NCBI GenBank assembly: GCA_010084195.1
Contig: RGPS01000037.1
Location: 1-36,099 of the forward strand
DNA length: 36,099 nt
Direction of reading: 5' to 3'
From: Terriglobia bacterium
GTDB lineage: Bacteria > Acidobacteriota > Terriglobia > Bryobacterales > Bryobacteraceae
The notes below the pieces were generated by a model. That model searched no databases, was not told the origin of the DNA, and saw only the letters and a list, made by a program, of their open reading frames with translations. Below are positions 15,382-24,914 of this stretch, piece by piece. Made by a program: the position numbers and the translations under genes. How positions within the stretch are numbered: the first letter of the stretch is position 1; each line of letters begins with the position of its first letter.

Positions 15382-16287
15382 CTACTTCTGGCGAACCGTC
15401 TTCTTCAGGCGGTCCAGTTGTTTTCGCGCCGTTTTCGACCATGCGCTGGTGCTGTCCAGCCGCAGATACGTTTGCCAGCAGCGGATCGCCTGCAGGATCT
15501 CGTTGTTCTTTTCGTGCAGCAGCGCCAGGTTAAAATACGCATCCGCATAGCGCGGATTTAGCGTGATCGCGGCCAGGTAGTACTTCCGAGCCACTTCTCC
15601 GTTGCCCAGTTCATCGTTCAGATTTCCCAGGTTGAAGTGCGCCAGCGCGTATTCCGGGTCGGCCGCTACCGCCCGGCCGTAAAACGCTTCTGCTTCCCGC
15701 AGCTTTCGCGCACGGAAAGAAATCGTCCCCAGATTTACCAAAGCCCCGGCAGCATTCGGGTTTGCCTCAATCGCCTTACGGTAAGCCGCGACGGCTTCCG
15801 CTGCGGGCCTGCCGGTCTCCTCCAGGGCCAGGCCCTTCTGAAACCATTGCTCGGATTCGTCATCCTGCGCCTGGGTACGGGCCACCGGCTTCGACGTCAT
15901 GGTGCGGAGCTTTTCCAGTTCCTCACCATCGAAATCCAGCAACAGCTGGCCGCTGATCGCCTCCATCCTGTTACCCGATAAATGGACTGTGATCCGTTTG
16001 CCCTCGGCCGTGATCCGGAGCTGCGAAAGCGGATGCTGCACATCGTCCAGCCAGCCCAACAGCGCTGTGATGGCAGCCTTAATTCGGGACGGCTGGATCT
16101 TCAGCTCACGCAGCTTTTTCAGAGTTTTCAGCGCGAGGATATCGCCAAACTGGAAACTCTCCGAACTGCGGATAAAGCCGTGCCGTTCCCAGGCGTTCAA
16201 TTGCTGCCGCGTGATTCCGGCAATCCGCAGGACATCTTCGCGGGTGTAGCCGGATTTGGAACCGAAACTGGGGCTGGGCGACGACAC
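15382..16287 (-). CDS. MerR-type DNA-binding domain fused to TPR repeats
   Basis: A 301-residue protein starting at GTG 16287 behind GGAAG. Residues 10-75 form a MerR-like winged helix (YTREDVLRIAGITRQQLNAW, then RHGFI, then FGDILALKTLKKLRE). A middle region (~75-140) with alternating strands is unassigned. At least three TPR units follow (ALVNLGTISFRARKLREAEA, ALAHFNLGNLNDELGNGEVA, ADAYFNLALLHEKNNEILQA). This suggests a transcription factor that senses through protein-protein contacts rather than a small ligand. No partner is encoded beside it. It diverges from the isomerase gene, with 81 bases between starts. Confidence 0.82.
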   Translation of the reverse strand: MSSPSPSFGSKSGYTREDVLRIAGITRQQLNAWERHGFIRSSESFQFGDILALKTLKKLRELKIQPSRIKAAITALLGWLDDVQHPLSQLRITAEGKRITVHLSGNRMEAISGQLLLDFDGEELEKLRTMTSKPVARTQAQDDESEQWFQKGLALEETGRPAAEAVAAYRKAIEANPNAAGALVNLGTISFRARKLREAEAFYGRAVAADPEYALAHFNLGNLNDELGNGEVARKYYLAAITLNPRYADAYFNLALLHEKNNEILQAIRCWQTYLRLDSTSAWSKTARKQLDRLKKTVRQK

Positions 16288-16368
16288 GGGGCTTCCAAAG
16301 CCAGATTAACAGGCCGGAGTAACAGCAGGTCCTCGTCCCGGCTGTCGCTCTCTTCACCCCCATCCGAA

Positions 16369-17241
16369 ATGCATCGTTTTGCTACAGGCGCCATCACAGA
16401 CGAATTCTCCAGCGACATTGCGGTAGCCGCCGCAGCCATGAAGGAGCTGGGGATGAAGGGCGCAGAACTCCGCGTCGTCAACGGCAAGAACATCATGGAT
16501 CTCTCCGACGCTGAGATCGCGCAGACGATGGACATCCTCCAGGCCAACGGCCTCGAAGTCATCTCCATCGCCTCCCCCGTCCTGAAATGCACCCTCCCCG
16601 ATGCGCCGGAAGTCGATGCCCGTTTCCAGCAGGACCAGTTCAATGCGAAGCACACTTTTGAAGACCAGCCCCGCTTAGCCGAGCGCGCCTTCGAGATCGC
16701 CAAACTAACCGGCGCCAAAATCGTCCGCGTCTTCTCCTACTGGCGCGTAGTCACCCCCGAAGTCGTCTTCGAACGTGTGGTGGACGCCCTCCAGGACCTC
16801 TCCGATAAGGCGCAGAAACACGGCCTCATCATCGGCATCGAAAACGAGCACGCCTGCAACATTGCGACCGCCCAGGAAACCGCCAAAGTCCTCGCCGCCA
16901 TCGACCATGAAAACCTCCAGGTCGTCTGGGATCCGGCCAACGCCTACCTCTCTGGCGAAAAGCCCTTCCCGAACGGCTACCGCCTCCTCGACCCCACTCG
17001 CATCGGCCACGTCCACGTCAAGGACTGCGGTCTGACGCTGGACGCCAACGGAGCCCACAAGCCCGTCTGGGGCGCCGTAGGAACCTGCGACATCGACTGG
17101 AAAGGCCAGATCGAAGCCCTCGCCGCCGACGGCTACCGAGGCTACCTGCATCTCGAAACCCACTGGCCCGGTCCCGACGGAAACAAATTCGAAGGCAGCA
17201 AAATCTGCGGCCAGAACCTGCACAAGTTAGCCGGAAACTAA
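16369..17241 (+). CDS. sugar phosphate isomerase/epimerase (xylose isomerase-like TIM barrel)
   Basis: A 290-residue AP endonuclease-2/xylose-isomerase-type TIM barrel. Metal-binding residues are visible: Glu in IGIENEHACN, Asp in QVVWDPANAY, His in IGHVHVKDC and Glu in YLHLETHW. ATG 16369 gives the expected first strand (HRFATGAITDEFSSD); upstream codons overlap the divergent gene. Proteins of this family isomerise or epimerise keto-sugars or inositol derivatives; the substrate cannot be read from the sequence. No transporter or kinase lies beside it. The gene ends 4 bases before the stop of a convergent vapC. Confidence 0.84.
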   Translation: MHRFATGAITDEFSSDIAVAAAAMKELGMKGAELRVVNGKNIMDLSDAEIAQTMDILQANGLEVISIASPVLKCTLPDAPEVDARFQQDQFNAKHTFEDQPRLAERAFEIAKLTGAKIVRVFSYWRVVTPEVVFERVVDALQDLSDKAQKHGLIIGIENEHACNIATAQETAKVLAAIDHENLQVVWDPANAYLSGEKPFPNGYRLLDPTRIGHVHVKDCGLTLDANGAHKPVWGAVGTCDIDWKGQIEALAADGYRGYLHLETHWPGPDGNKFEGSKICGQNLHKLAGN

Positions 17242-17245
17242 AGAT

Positions 17246-17671
17246 CTACTCATCAGTGTCGGTGAACTGAAACGGATTGTAGACGGGAACCCCGAATCGT
17301 CCGATAGCCCGAACGTTGCGAGTGGCCGCCGTCAACCCATGCACCTTCCCGGGAGCAGCGATCATGGCGTCACTTTGTAGCTGGTTGGACTTTCCCTTAA
17401 CCATACGGCCCCACTCTCGAAAACAAGCCGAGTCCATCGGTAAGCTCTCATGGGTCTGAATCGCGATTTCGACCCAGGCTTCTAACTCTGCGGGTCGGGT
17501 AGGGTTATGCGACCGGGTCATCTCGATTCGCAACTGGATCTCACCCACAGAGAAGGCAGCAACAGATAGCTGCTCGACATGGAGCGTTCCCAGCCATGCC
17601 AGAACGCCGCCGTGCGGCTTTGGTTTCCGGGGCTCCGACAGCACATTCGTGTCGAGAAGGTACCGGATCAT
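17246..17671 (-). CDS. vapC: VapC-type PIN-domain protein, fourth acidic residue replaced
   Basis: A 141-residue PIN protein of the FitB/VapC kind. The first Asp (YLLDTNVLSEP), the Glu (SVGEIQLRIEM) and the third acidic residue (LQSDAMIAA) are present. In the last motif, normally TRNVxDF, the sequence is TRNVRAIGRFGV, so the Asp is replaced by Ala; the usual DALIAATA is also DAMIAAPG. The fold looks complete, ending VYNPFQF, but nuclease activity may be lost. Its ATG overlaps the antitoxin stop (ATGA), giving the usual vapB-vapC order. Confidence 0.8.
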   Translation of the reverse strand: MIRYLLDTNVLSEPRKPKPHGGVLAWLGTLHVEQLSVAAFSVGEIQLRIEMTRSHNPTRPAELEAWVEIAIQTHESLPMDSACFREWGRMVKGKSNQLQSDAMIAAPGKVHGLTAATRNVRAIGRFGVPVYNPFQFTDTDE

Positions 17672-17934
17672 TCCAGCTCCAGGTCCCGCGACAGAAAGCG
17701 CATCTTCTTTCGGTCCGGAAGTTCAAGCCCACCCTCAAGCCGGGGGGACGGTGCCAAGAGCCAGTCCTTCAAGGTCGGCTTCCGTTCAGCCTCCATACGG
17801 CGCCAGATTTCAATCGGGACCGCCACCGCCATCTCAACCCCGTGCTTCGTTACCACCTGCGGACCCTGACTGACGGCGTCGCTCAGCAGTTCGCCAAATC
17901 GAGCCTTTGCATCCTGTACCGGCCACGCAGTCAT
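17668..17934 (-). CDS. Phd/YefM-type antitoxin
   Basis: An 88-residue protein starting at ATG 17934 with GGAAAAAC upstream; the extra 24 codons to 18006 are out of family. WPVQDAKARFGELLSDAVSQGPQVVTKHG is a classic Phd/YefM DNA-binding fold (the AK-x-F-x-ELL core and the xxTxHGxEVAVxVP strand, here TKHGVEMAVAVP). The C-terminal toxin-binding tail (LKDWLLAP and LPDRKKMRF) is present. It is translationally coupled to the downstream vapC and should autoregulate the pair. Confidence 0.85.
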   Translation of the reverse strand: MTAWPVQDAKARFGELLSDAVSQGPQVVTKHGVEMAVAVPIEIWRRMEAERKPTLKDWLLAPSPRLEGGLELPDRKKMRFLSRDLELE

Positions 17935-17971
17935 AGTTTTTCCGGGTGTGGATTCCCTTCCCTTGTTCGCC

Positions 17972-18277
17972 TCACGCCGCAGAATCAAATCTCGATACCG
18001 ACACACTCACCCGATATCCCACTGCTCCCAGGAGGCGAATGAGGAGGTCACTGGAAACCTGATCCAGGTTGCCATTTAAAACGGATGTCACTCGCGTTCG
18101 CGAAGACCCCGCCTTACGTGCCACTTCGGCATGAGTGAAGCCCTCTTCCTCCACAACCTCACGCAGCCTCTTTAGCAGTGCATGCTGGAACTGCCATTCC
18201 TCCGCCTCGATACCACTTAGTCCCAATGCTCCGGCCAATTCTTCGGGCGTCGTGGCTTCCGCCATTTTAAGTCTCAT
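17972..18277 (-). CDS. XRE-family (HigA-like) antitoxin
   Basis: A 101-residue helix-turn-helix protein. The HTH is LKRLREVVEEEGFTHAEVAR, followed by AGSSRTRVTSVLNGNLDQVSSDLLIRLL, with a short C-terminal strand (YRVSVSVSRF). ATG 18277 follows AAGGAG closely. The start overlaps the end of the toxin frame by 11 bases, the toxin-first order of HigBA-like modules. The antitoxin is intact while the toxin upstream carries an in-frame stop. The next gene downstream (Phd antitoxin) begins 38 bases later. Confidence 0.82.
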   Translation of the reverse strand: MRLKMAEATTPEELAGALGLSGIEAEEWQFQHALLKRLREVVEEEGFTHAEVARKAGSSRTRVTSVLNGNLDQVSSDLLIRLLGAVGYRVSVSVSRFDSAA

Positions 18278-18596
18278 CCTGCATCTCCTTCAGCCGTTTC
18301 CTCGCCAACTGAATCTCTGACCGTGGTGTTTGCTGCGTCTTCTTCACGAACGCATGAAGTACCAGAATTCCCGCAGTTCCGGCAACAAAGTAAAACGTCC
18401 GAAATTGCCCATCTTCGCTGCGGAGCCGAAGTTCCGAAACCCCGCGCGCTACAGTTGGCATCGGTCGCGAGAGTGGCATCCCCGGTTGTTCACCCTGTTG
18501 CAGAAGAAAAAGAACTTATCCCAAACGATCTCGGATCCCCGCTGGAAATGTCCGGATCACATCACGCGCCCGTGGATGAAATACAACCCGCTGCAC
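18267..18596 (-). pseudogene. RelE/HigB-like (Gp49 family) toxin with in-frame TAA
   Basis: From GTG 18596 the frame reads VQRVVFHPRARDVIRTFPAG, then IRDRLG, then TAA (18518-18516), then continues in the same frame as VLFLLQQGEQPGMPLSRPMP through ELRLRSEDGQFRTFYFV and LHAFVKKTQQTP to the stop at 18267. Joined, these match the whole length of the phage Gp49-like/HigB toxin family (~110 residues). A single base change of a Lys codon (AAA to TAA) would explain the stop. ATG 18479 could still give a 70-residue C-terminal fragment. No SD is visible before GTG 18596. The partner antitoxin follows with an 11-base overlap. Confidence 0.75.
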
Positions 18597-18734
18597 AAAG
18601 CAAGTGTATCAAAAGCGGGACATTGGCCCGTCGTGGCCTGGCTCGCAGAGAACCAGACTCCACACCCGCCCCCAACGACTGCTTAGGCAGACCTCCGCAA
18701 TCCATCGGACGAACCCACGGGGGCTGCAGCGCAT

Positions 18735-18887
18735 TCACTCTTTCTGACTTTGCCAATCTTCAGCTGGCCAATCCGCATCCAGTGACGCCAATTGTGCCAA
18801 GTGTAGAGATTCGTCCAGTTCCGAAGCCTCATGCGCATAGACCTTGTTCAGTTGTTCCGTAGTAAAGCTGCTGGCCTGTTCCGTCAT
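18735..18887 (-). CDS. 50-residue ORF coupled to the HEPN gene, possible antitoxin
   Basis: ATG 18887 directly follows the HEPN stop (TGA-ATG), so translation is probably coupled. The 50-residue product (MTEQASSFTTEQLNKVYAHE through SLDADWPAEDWQSQKE) is acidic and largely helical, with a Trp-containing acidic tail. It resembles the size and style of small antitoxins but matches no family I can name. Between its stop and the toxin remnant at 18596 (about 140 bases) I see no further convincing gene. Confidence 0.5.
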   Translation of the reverse strand: MTEQASSFTTEQLNKVYAHEASELDESLHLAQLASLDADWPAEDWQSQKE

Positions 18888-19295
18888 TCACACGAATCCC
18901 GAACTCATCGGCAACCGCCGCCGAACTGCTCCAATCCCCACTGCCAGCTTCAAACCTTCCGCCACCTCCACCGCATCCGGCTCATACGGAGCCCCCGGAT
19001 ACCGGAACAACCACACATAACGAGTCAGCGCCGTAGTCGCCGCCTGGATCTCCACCTCAATCGAAGGGTCAATCGCTGCGCATTCCAGCGCCAGTTCCCG
19101 CAGCTCATGCGTCTTGCGAAATGCCGTCTGATGGTACGTCAGCAGACCCTTCAGAAACTTCTCAGCCGCCTGCTGGCAGTGATACAGCGCCTCGGCCGGC
19201 AGTTCCACCGAACAAAGCTCCGCTGCCCGCAGATCGCGCCGCGCATGGACCAGCCACTTGCCCGTTTCATCAAGCAGCCACTGCGTCGGCGTCAT
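18888..19295 (-). CDS. HEPN domain protein (HEPN/MNT toxin-antitoxin type)
   Basis: A 135-residue HEPN-domain protein; ATG 19295 is preferred over the upstream GTG 19364 because family similarity starts at WLLDETGKWLVHARRDLRAA. The helical core CQQAAEKFLKGLLTYHQ, FRKTHELRELALEC and the C-terminal helix RYVWLFRYPG are characteristic of the subfamily that pairs with minimal nucleotidyltransferases. In such modules HEPN is the RNase toxin or a regulatory subunit. Its start overlaps the end of the MNT-like frame by 26 bases, as in intact pairs, but the MNT gene is truncated. Confidence 0.8.
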   Translation of the reverse strand: MTPTQWLLDETGKWLVHARRDLRAAELCSVELPAEALYHCQQAAEKFLKGLLTYHQTAFRKTHELRELALECAAIDPSIEVEIQAATTALTRYVWLFRYPGAPYEPDAVEVAEGLKLAVGIGAVRRRLPMSSGFV

Positions 19296-19401
19296 AAAGC
19301 AACTTTCCTTCCCGGCACACAACCGCTGGCAGCGACGCCACCACATGCGCTGCCCGACCCTCAAAGTCGCTCACCCGCCACGGCACCACATCCGCCGGCC
19401 A
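19270..19401 (-). pseudogene. 3' remnant of the MNT nucleotidyltransferase partner of HEPN
   Basis: The last ~43 codons read WPADVVPWRVSDFEGRAAHV, then VASLPAVVCREGKLLYD, which fits the C-terminal end of minimal nucleotidyltransferases (a DVV strand, a helix with EF/DF, and a terminal EGxxLY). The catalytic GSxxxG...DxD part that should precede it is missing; upstream of ~19401 the frame is open but unrelated, and the opposite strand there carries the tail of another gene. The MNT gene therefore lost its 5' part through a rearrangement. Confidence 0.6.
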
Positions 19402-19404
19402 CGA

Positions 19405-19626
19405 GAAGAAGCCGAACTCTTCCTCTCCCTGCAGTTGATGAAGGCCGAAAAAATCGACTACACGCAGCCTGTCCAGGTCAATGGCTTCGTTTTTCCAACC
19501 CCGCAAATTCTCGCCGGTATCGTCAGGCAACAGACCCTCGCCGAAGCCCGCTGGTACAAAGCCAACAACTGGGATCGCACCAAACGGCCCCCGTTCGCGC
19601 TCCTCACCTTCCCGAAAGCGGCCTGA
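19405..19626 (+). pseudogene. 3' fragment of an unidentified gene
   Basis: In the plus frame from about 19405 to TGA 19626 the translation (EEAELFLSLQLMKAEKIDYT, VNGFVFPTPQILAGIVRQQT, WYKANNWDRTKRPPFALL) has the composition of genuine protein rather than an antisense shadow. It begins abruptly at the point where MNT similarity on the other strand ends. ATG 19438 would give 62 residues but has no SD. I do not recognise the family. It is most likely the tail of a gene cut by the same rearrangement that removed the 5' part of the MNT gene. Confidence 0.4.
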
Positions 19627-19637
19627 ACCCGGTGCTT

Positions 19638-21605
19638 CTACTTACCGTCGGTCGCCAAAACTTCCCACTTCTCCCCGAAGAACCCGGCCAGTGCGACCTT
19701 ACCAGGCCACCGCTTATCCGCCGGCACCGAAATATCGATCACCGCGTAATCGGGCAACTCCGCCACCTGCCACGAATTGCTCCCGTTCGCCGACTCCCGG
19801 AACGTGAAACCACTGTTGATCACAACGTATTTCGCCGGATTCAAAGGATTCGGATACACCAGCACCGGAACGTTCGTCGCTCCCGCAAACTTCTTGCCAC
19901 CCACCGTCACGCCCTCGCGCGTCCACTGCACCGGCAGCTTATCGGCAAGCCGAGCCAGCACTTTATTGCTCGAAGGATCACCCCAAAGCACCAGATTGCT
20001 ACTCGCGATATCCGCATCCGTAATAGCCGAATCATCCTTCACCGGAGTGTCGCCCCGGAACAGCCCGCGCCACTGCGAAATCGCCCGCGCCTGCTCCCCC
20101 GCAACCCACTTACCAACCTCGGCATTCATCGGAGTTCCGGTCGGCCGAACCATCACAAACCGGTCCAGAAAAGCATCGTCAATCGGACCCTGCAGACCGT
20201 GCCTCTTCGCCAGTCCGCTCACCTCACCGACCTCCCATTTACCCGCAGCCTTGCGCAGGCGCACCGTCCACGAACCATCGCTCAACGCCCCCGGCACCAC
20301 CACGCTCTGCCCATCAATCGCGATCGTGACCTTCGAAGCAACACTCAGCAAATTCGCCGCCGCGCCCATCTCGAAACTCACCGCCGAGGTATTGACAGTC
20401 TTCACTTGCACCGTGTGGTCGCTCGAAACCGAAGCTTCCACGCGAGCCCGTTCCCAGTGCTTCTCCAAACCATCCACAACCACCCAGCGCATCCGGTTGT
20501 ACTTCAGCGTCCACGTCGTAAACTTCACCGTTCGCGGCCACTCGTCCCGACCCCGCGCCGCAATCGCATCAAGCTTTTCGGAAAGCTGGACCTTCGAAAG
20601 CGGTGTGTACGCATGCCCGATATTCAGGCCCCAAACCCTCTGCAGAGTCAGCCCCTCGGCCTCCATATTGCGAGCCATAATGTCCGCCGCCTGCCTCTGT
20701 GGGTCCTGGTCACCGTTGTAAGCCACCACCGGCAGATTGAAGAAATTCGCCGCATAATCGGTCGCGTTGGTCAGGTGATACAGCTTCTCCTCCCACCATG
20801 TCGGCTGATACTTCGCGTTCTTCTGATACTCCAGCGTCTCCGCGAAACCGGCCCCTGGTGCCGCCGCCGCGAACTGCGATCCCGAATGCGCCGCAATATG
20901 CCAAACCGACGCGCCACCCATGCTGAAGCCACGCAGCAGAACCCGGTTCGGGTCCACACTGTACTGCTTCTTCACCGCGTCCAGGGCCTCAAAAAAATCC
21001 ACCTCGCCCGCAAACTTGCTCGCATTGCAGTACCGTCCATACAGGTGCAGGACAATCGTGTCCGTCGGCTGAAACTCACCGGCGTTCTGCATCCGGTCAT
21101 AAACGAAATCCACCTCGTTCAGAGTCTCGCTGCGTCCGTGAAACCACGTATCCACGCGCCAGCGATGCGGCTTCTCCGGCCCAAGCGTCGGCGGCAACAC
21201 CAGACCATACGGCTGCACGCTGCCATCAATCTTCGATACATACGCACGTACCGTCAAACCAGCCTGATGCGTCCACGGAGCCTGGCCCTTTGCCAGCAAA
21301 TCCGCCCGCTCACTGCCGATCCGCAGCAGTTCCTTGGCCCGGAAAATCTGCTCTGGCCGGAAGAACTCGTTCCCCTCCAAAGCGAACCGGACGGCCTTAT
21401 GAAAGATCTCCGCATCCGGGTAGAGCGCATGGCCCTTCACCCTGTCCAGCGCAACCCGCAGACGGTCCAGACCCGTCCGCAGAGCCTTCTGGTCCGCCTC
21501 CGGAACTACAATTCCGGGCGCAGGCAACGGCTTGTTATTCGCCTGCGGAAACAACGCCGGAGCCAAGACTCCAGCCAACGAGAGAGCAACGATAAATGGA
21601 CGCAT
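19638..21605 (-). CDS. secreted alpha/beta hydrolase, prolyl oligopeptidase-type esterase
   Basis: A 655-residue exported hydrolase with signal peptide MRPFIVALSLAGVLAPALF. The N-terminal ~150 residues are helical. The alpha/beta-hydrolase domain carries the nucleophile elbow GFSMGGASVWHIA, a probable acid in YNGDQDPQ and the His in NIGHAYTP. A C-terminal beta-rich half (~370-655) includes VTIAIDGQSVVVPG and NPAKYVVINSGFTFRES, where an ordered Asn-Ser-Gly strand recalls peptidase/esterase accessory domains. It probably cleaves ester or peptide bonds in external polymers. It is the second gene of a likely operon with the sulfatase (12 bases between them). Confidence 0.83.
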   Translation of the reverse strand: MRPFIVALSLAGVLAPALFPQANNKPLPAPGIVVPEADQKALRTGLDRLRVALDRVKGHALYPDAEIFHKAVRFALEGNEFFRPEQIFRAKELLRIGSERADLLAKGQAPWTHQAGLTVRAYVSKIDGSVQPYGLVLPPTLGPEKPHRWRVDTWFHGRSETLNEVDFVYDRMQNAGEFQPTDTIVLHLYGRYCNASKFAGEVDFFEALDAVKKQYSVDPNRVLLRGFSMGGASVWHIAAHSGSQFAAAAPGAGFAETLEYQKNAKYQPTWWEEKLYHLTNATDYAANFFNLPVVAYNGDQDPQRQAADIMARNMEAEGLTLQRVWGLNIGHAYTPLSKVQLSEKLDAIAARGRDEWPRTVKFTTWTLKYNRMRWVVVDGLEKHWERARVEASVSSDHTVQVKTVNTSAVSFEMGAAANLLSVASKVTIAIDGQSVVVPGALSDGSWTVRLRKAAGKWEVGEVSGLAKRHGLQGPIDDAFLDRFVMVRPTGTPMNAEVGKWVAGEQARAISQWRGLFRGDTPVKDDSAITDADIASSNLVLWGDPSSNKVLARLADKLPVQWTREGVTVGGKKFAGATNVPVLVYPNPLNPAKYVVINSGFTFRESANGSNSWQVAELPDYAVIDISVPADKRWPGKVALAGFFGEKWEVLATDGK

Positions 21606-21617
21606 GTCGAACCAACA

Positions 21618-23384
<1,767 letters not shown>

Positions 23385-23430
23385 CTAGCCAGTCTACAGA
23401 ACCCGGCCCGCCCCTCCGCAACCGCCGTAC

Positions 23431-23456
23431 CGAACCGCGACCGTGAGGGAGCGGCC
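23431..23456. repeat. half-copy of a putative intergenic palindromic repeat
   Basis: CGAACCGCGACCGTGAGGGA followed by GCGGCC lies in the 87-base gap between glcD and the sulfatase. I recall this sequence (often mistranslated as a NRDREGA peptide) as one arm of a repeat frequent between genes in acidobacteria and relatives. The second arm is not found nearby. This rests on memory, not on a search. Confidence 0.35.
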
Positions 23457-23471
23457 AACCCTCAAAACCGC

Positions 23472-24908
23472 CTAAATCGCGGTGCGTCTCGTGAACGGAG
23501 CCTGCCGAATTTCCAGGCACCCTTTGCCCGTCGGCAGAACCTTGCCCGGATTCAGCCGCCCCGACGGATCGAACAAAGTCTTGAATCGCCCAATATAATC
23601 CAGCGTTTCCGGGCGAAACAACTTCGCCATCAACTCGTTCTTTTCCATGCCCACACCATGCTCGCCGGTGATCGAACCGCCCACCGAAATGCAGTAACTC
23701 AGAATCGCCTCTCCCGCATTCTTCGCCCGTTCCAGTTCTTCCGGAATCCGCGCATTGAACAAAATGATCGGGTGCATGTTGCCATCGCCCGCATGGAAAA
23801 TATTGCTGATGCTCAGGTTGTACTTCTTTGCCACTTCACCGATGTAGCGAAGAGTCGGAGCGATCTGCGTGCGCGGCACCACGCCATCCTGCACGTAATA
23901 CGACGAACTCACCCGACCCACCGCGCCGAACGCGTTCTTGCGGCCCTTCCACAACAGGTCACGCTCCTCCGCCGTCTTCGCCACCCGGAACTCGCGAGCC
24001 CCGCACTGCTCACAGACCTGTCGTATCTGTTCGGTCTGCTCTTCCACCGCCTCAATAAGACCTTCCAGCTCAATCAACAGAACCGCCGCTGCATCCATCG
24101 GATAGCCCGCATGCGTGGCTTCTTCAACCATCCGCAGCATCTCGCCATCCAGCATTTCCACCGCAACCGGCGTAATCGCCCGCGCCGTAATCTGCGCCAC
24201 GGTGTCGGCGCAATCGGAAGCCGAGTTGTAGATCGCCAGAATGGTCTTGATCTTCTCCGGCTGCCGCATCAGGCGAACGATGACTTTGGTGACCAGCACC
24301 ATCGTGCCTTCCGAACCCGTCAGCAGGCCGACCAGGTCGTACCCCGGCGAATCCAGTTCCTTGCCGCCGGTTTCATGGACGGTCCCATCCGGCAGCACGA
24401 ATTCCAGCCCCAGAACGTGGTTCGTCGTCACGCCGTACGCCAGCGTGTGCGGCCCGCCGGCGTTCTCCGATACATTCCCGCCGATGGTGCACGCCCGCTG
24501 GCTCGAAGGGTCGGGGGCGTAGAAATACCCCATATCCTGCACGGCCAGCGAGATGTCCAGATTCACCACGCCCGGCTGAACCACCATGCGTTCGTTCTCG
24601 AGATCGATCTCCAGAATCCGGTTCATGCGCGAGAAGCCGATGGTCACGCCCCCCATTCGGGGAATCGCGCCCCCGCTCAGGCCCGTGCCTGCGCCGCGGC
24701 CCACAATTGGAATCCCGGCCTCGGCAGTGGCCTTGACGATCTCCGAAACCTGCTCCGTGGTCTCCGGGAACACCACCATCTCGGGCCGCGCCTTATCGAC
24801 GCTGCCATCGTATTCGTACAGGAGCAGGTCTTCCGGCTTATCCAGGTAGCCCTTCGGACCAACGATACCGATCAGTTTCTGTTTGATTGCAGGCGTCAAT
24901 GTCGACAT
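23472..24908 (-). CDS. glcD: FAD-linked oxidase, glycolate oxidase subunit GlcD type
   Basis: A 478-residue flavoprotein of the GlcD/D-lactate dehydrogenase family that oxidises 2-hydroxy acids. The FAD_binding_4 domain is complete: VFPETTEQVSEIV, GRGAGTGLSGGAIP and TIGGNVSENAGGPHTLAYG. The C-terminal FAD-oxidase domain shows HAGDGNMHP, TGEHGVGMEKN and LNPGKVLP. In the classical complex GlcD works with GlcE and GlcF, but neither lies in this window. The gene starts 6 bases after the tlpA stop, so the two are probably co-transcribed. Its 3' end abuts the half-palindromic repeat. Confidence 0.92.
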   Translation of the reverse strand: MSTLTPAIKQKLIGIVGPKGYLDKPEDLLLYEYDGSVDKARPEMVVFPETTEQVSEIVKATAEAGIPIVGRGAGTGLSGGAIPRMGGVTIGFSRMNRILEIDLENERMVVQPGVVNLDISLAVQDMGYFYAPDPSSQRACTIGGNVSENAGGPHTLAYGVTTNHVLGLEFVLPDGTVHETGGKELDSPGYDLVGLLTGSEGTMVLVTKVIVRLMRQPEKIKTILAIYNSASDCADTVAQITARAITPVAVEMLDGEMLRMVEEATHAGYPMDAAAVLLIELEGLIEAVEEQTEQIRQVCEQCGAREFRVAKTAEERDLLWKGRKNAFGAVGRVSSSYYVQDGVVPRTQIAPTLRYIGEVAKKYNLSISNIFHAGDGNMHPIILFNARIPEELERAKNAGEAILSYCISVGGSITGEHGVGMEKNELMAKLFRPETLDYIGRFKTLFDPSGRLNPGKVLPTGKGCLEIRQAPFTRRTAI

Positions 24909-24914
24909 GTTGAC

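Noticed and set aside
18597-18734. Possible PemK/MazF-like toxin remnant behind the 50-aa ORF.
   Set aside because: No frame shows a convincing run of family motifs; nothing could be supported here.
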